Assembly: GCA_041645005.1 (NCBI GenBank)
Contig: JBAZQW010000142.1
Span: 1 to 6,173 of the forward strand
Source of the DNA: Pelotomaculum_B sp041645005
GTDB lineage: Bacteria > Bacillota > Desulfotomaculia > Desulfotomaculales > Pelotomaculaceae
Direction: 5' to 3'
DNA length: 6,173 nt
Shown: positions 5,738 through 6,173 of the stretch, piece after piece
Layout: each line of letters opens with the position of its first letter
Numbering within the stretch: the first letter of the stretch is position 1
Notes under the pieces: model-generated
What the model saw: the letters and a program-made list of their open reading frames with translations, nothing else
Database searches by the model: none
Told to the model about the DNA's origin: nothing
Translations under genes and position numbers: made by a program

Positions 5738-6173
5738 TTGAAAGAAGAAAAGATGGAAGACAAGTTTATTAAAGTCCTGCGTACAGTTGCGCCTGGTACT
5801 CCGCTGCGGGAAGGGCTGGAAAACATCCTGAGGGGGAAAACCGGCGGGCTGATCGTCATTGGCGACACGACCGAGGTTATGGAAATAACAGAAGGCGGTT
5901 TTGTGATCAACGCCGACTTCACCCCGGCCAGGCTTTATGAGCTGGCCAAGATGGACGGGGCGATCATATTAAGTAAGGACACCAGAAAAATCCTGGCGGC
6001 CAACACGCAGCTGCTGCCTGATCAAAACATACCTTCGAGTGAAACAGGTATTCGCCACCGTACGGCGGAGCGGGTGGCCAAGCAGACCGATACGCTGGTC
6101 ATATCTATATCTCAGCGCCGGGGAATTATCACAACCTATAAGGGGTTTTTTAAATATGCGCTAAAGGATCTGG
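5738..6173 (+). CDS. disA: DisA, DNA integrity scanning c-di-AMP synthase (5' part, cut by window end)
   Basis: 145 codons are visible and the frame is open at the window edge; the family is about 360 residues. DisA joins two ATP into cyclic di-AMP through its N-terminal DAC domain and, in B. subtilis, pauses at branched DNA to signal damage. The visible part is the DAC domain: APGTPLREGLEN (18-29), GGLIVIGD (36-43), ELAKMDGAIILS (68-79) with the conserved DGA at 73-75, the ANTQL segment (88-92), and SSETGIRHRTAERVAKQT (100-117) with the RHR motif at 106-108. Both DGA and RHR, needed for nucleotide binding and cyclisation, are intact. The spine helices and the C-terminal DNA-binding helix-hairpin-helix domain lie beyond the window. 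TTG at 5738 is chosen from its ribosome binding site and because ATG at 5753 would leave a shorter N terminus than in the family. It probably shares its transcript with radA. Confidence 0.95.
   Translation, partial: MKEEKMEDKFIKVLRTVAPGTPLREGLENILRGKTGGLIVIGDTTEVMEITEGGFVINADFTPARLYELAKMDGAIILSKDTRKILAANTQLLPDQNIPSSETGIRHRTAERVAKQTDTLVISISQRRGIITTYKGFFKYALKDL

Noticed and set aside
4413..5922. Antisense open frames over radA and the start of disA
   Set aside because: They overlap conserved RadA and DisA domains and have Ser/Pro-rich low-complexity translations typical of shadow frames.
1..6173. CRISPR array, tRNA, rRNA, riboswitch or prophage/defence module
   Set aside because: Nothing of this kind is seen; the only repeats are the spacer elements described, and all long coding frames belong to the core operon.

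Overview
The window is a stretch of the conserved Firmicutes protein-quality-control locus. In order on the + strand it carries mcsA, mcsB, clpC, radA and the first 145 codons of disA, preceded by what may be the last codons of ctsR. The ctsR-mcsA-mcsB-clpC-radA-disA order is typical of Bacillota. The moderate base composition, the strong GGAGGTG-type ribosome binding sites, the TTG start of disA and the protein sequences suggest a Desulfotomaculum/Pelotomaculum-like (Peptococcaceae) clostridium. The genus is inferred from general resemblance only, with no search behind it.

Layout: 1-36 holds the leader of mcsA. mcsA (37-564) overlaps mcsB (564-1649) by one base. A 151-bp spacer (1650-1800) is filled by a heptanucleotide-periodic repeat with inverted arms that ends three bases before the clpC ribosome binding site. 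clpC occupies 1801-4239. A 135-bp spacer (4240-4374) holds a GGGGACA/TGTCCCC palindromic element, a good sigma-A-type promoter and a small hairpin that displays the radA ribosome binding site. radA (4375-5727) is followed after 10 bp by disA (5738 to beyond the window).

How the genes work together: McsA activates McsB, a protein arginine kinase whose phosphoarginine marks are read by the N-terminal domain of ClpC. ClpC unfolds marked proteins, including the repressor CtsR, and feeds them to ClpP. RadA is a RecA/DnaB-like branch-migration helicase and DisA a c-di-AMP synthase that scans DNA; in Bacillus subtilis the two interact. An internal promoter ahead of radA could uncouple this DNA-repair pair from heat-shock control.

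I found no novel gene system; all coding capacity is accounted for by known core families. The points most worth a second look are in the spacers (the heptamer element, which appears to supply the last codons of mcsB, and the palindromic element) and one substitution in McsB: Met in place of the first Arg of the RDxxRA phosphoarginine-binding motif.
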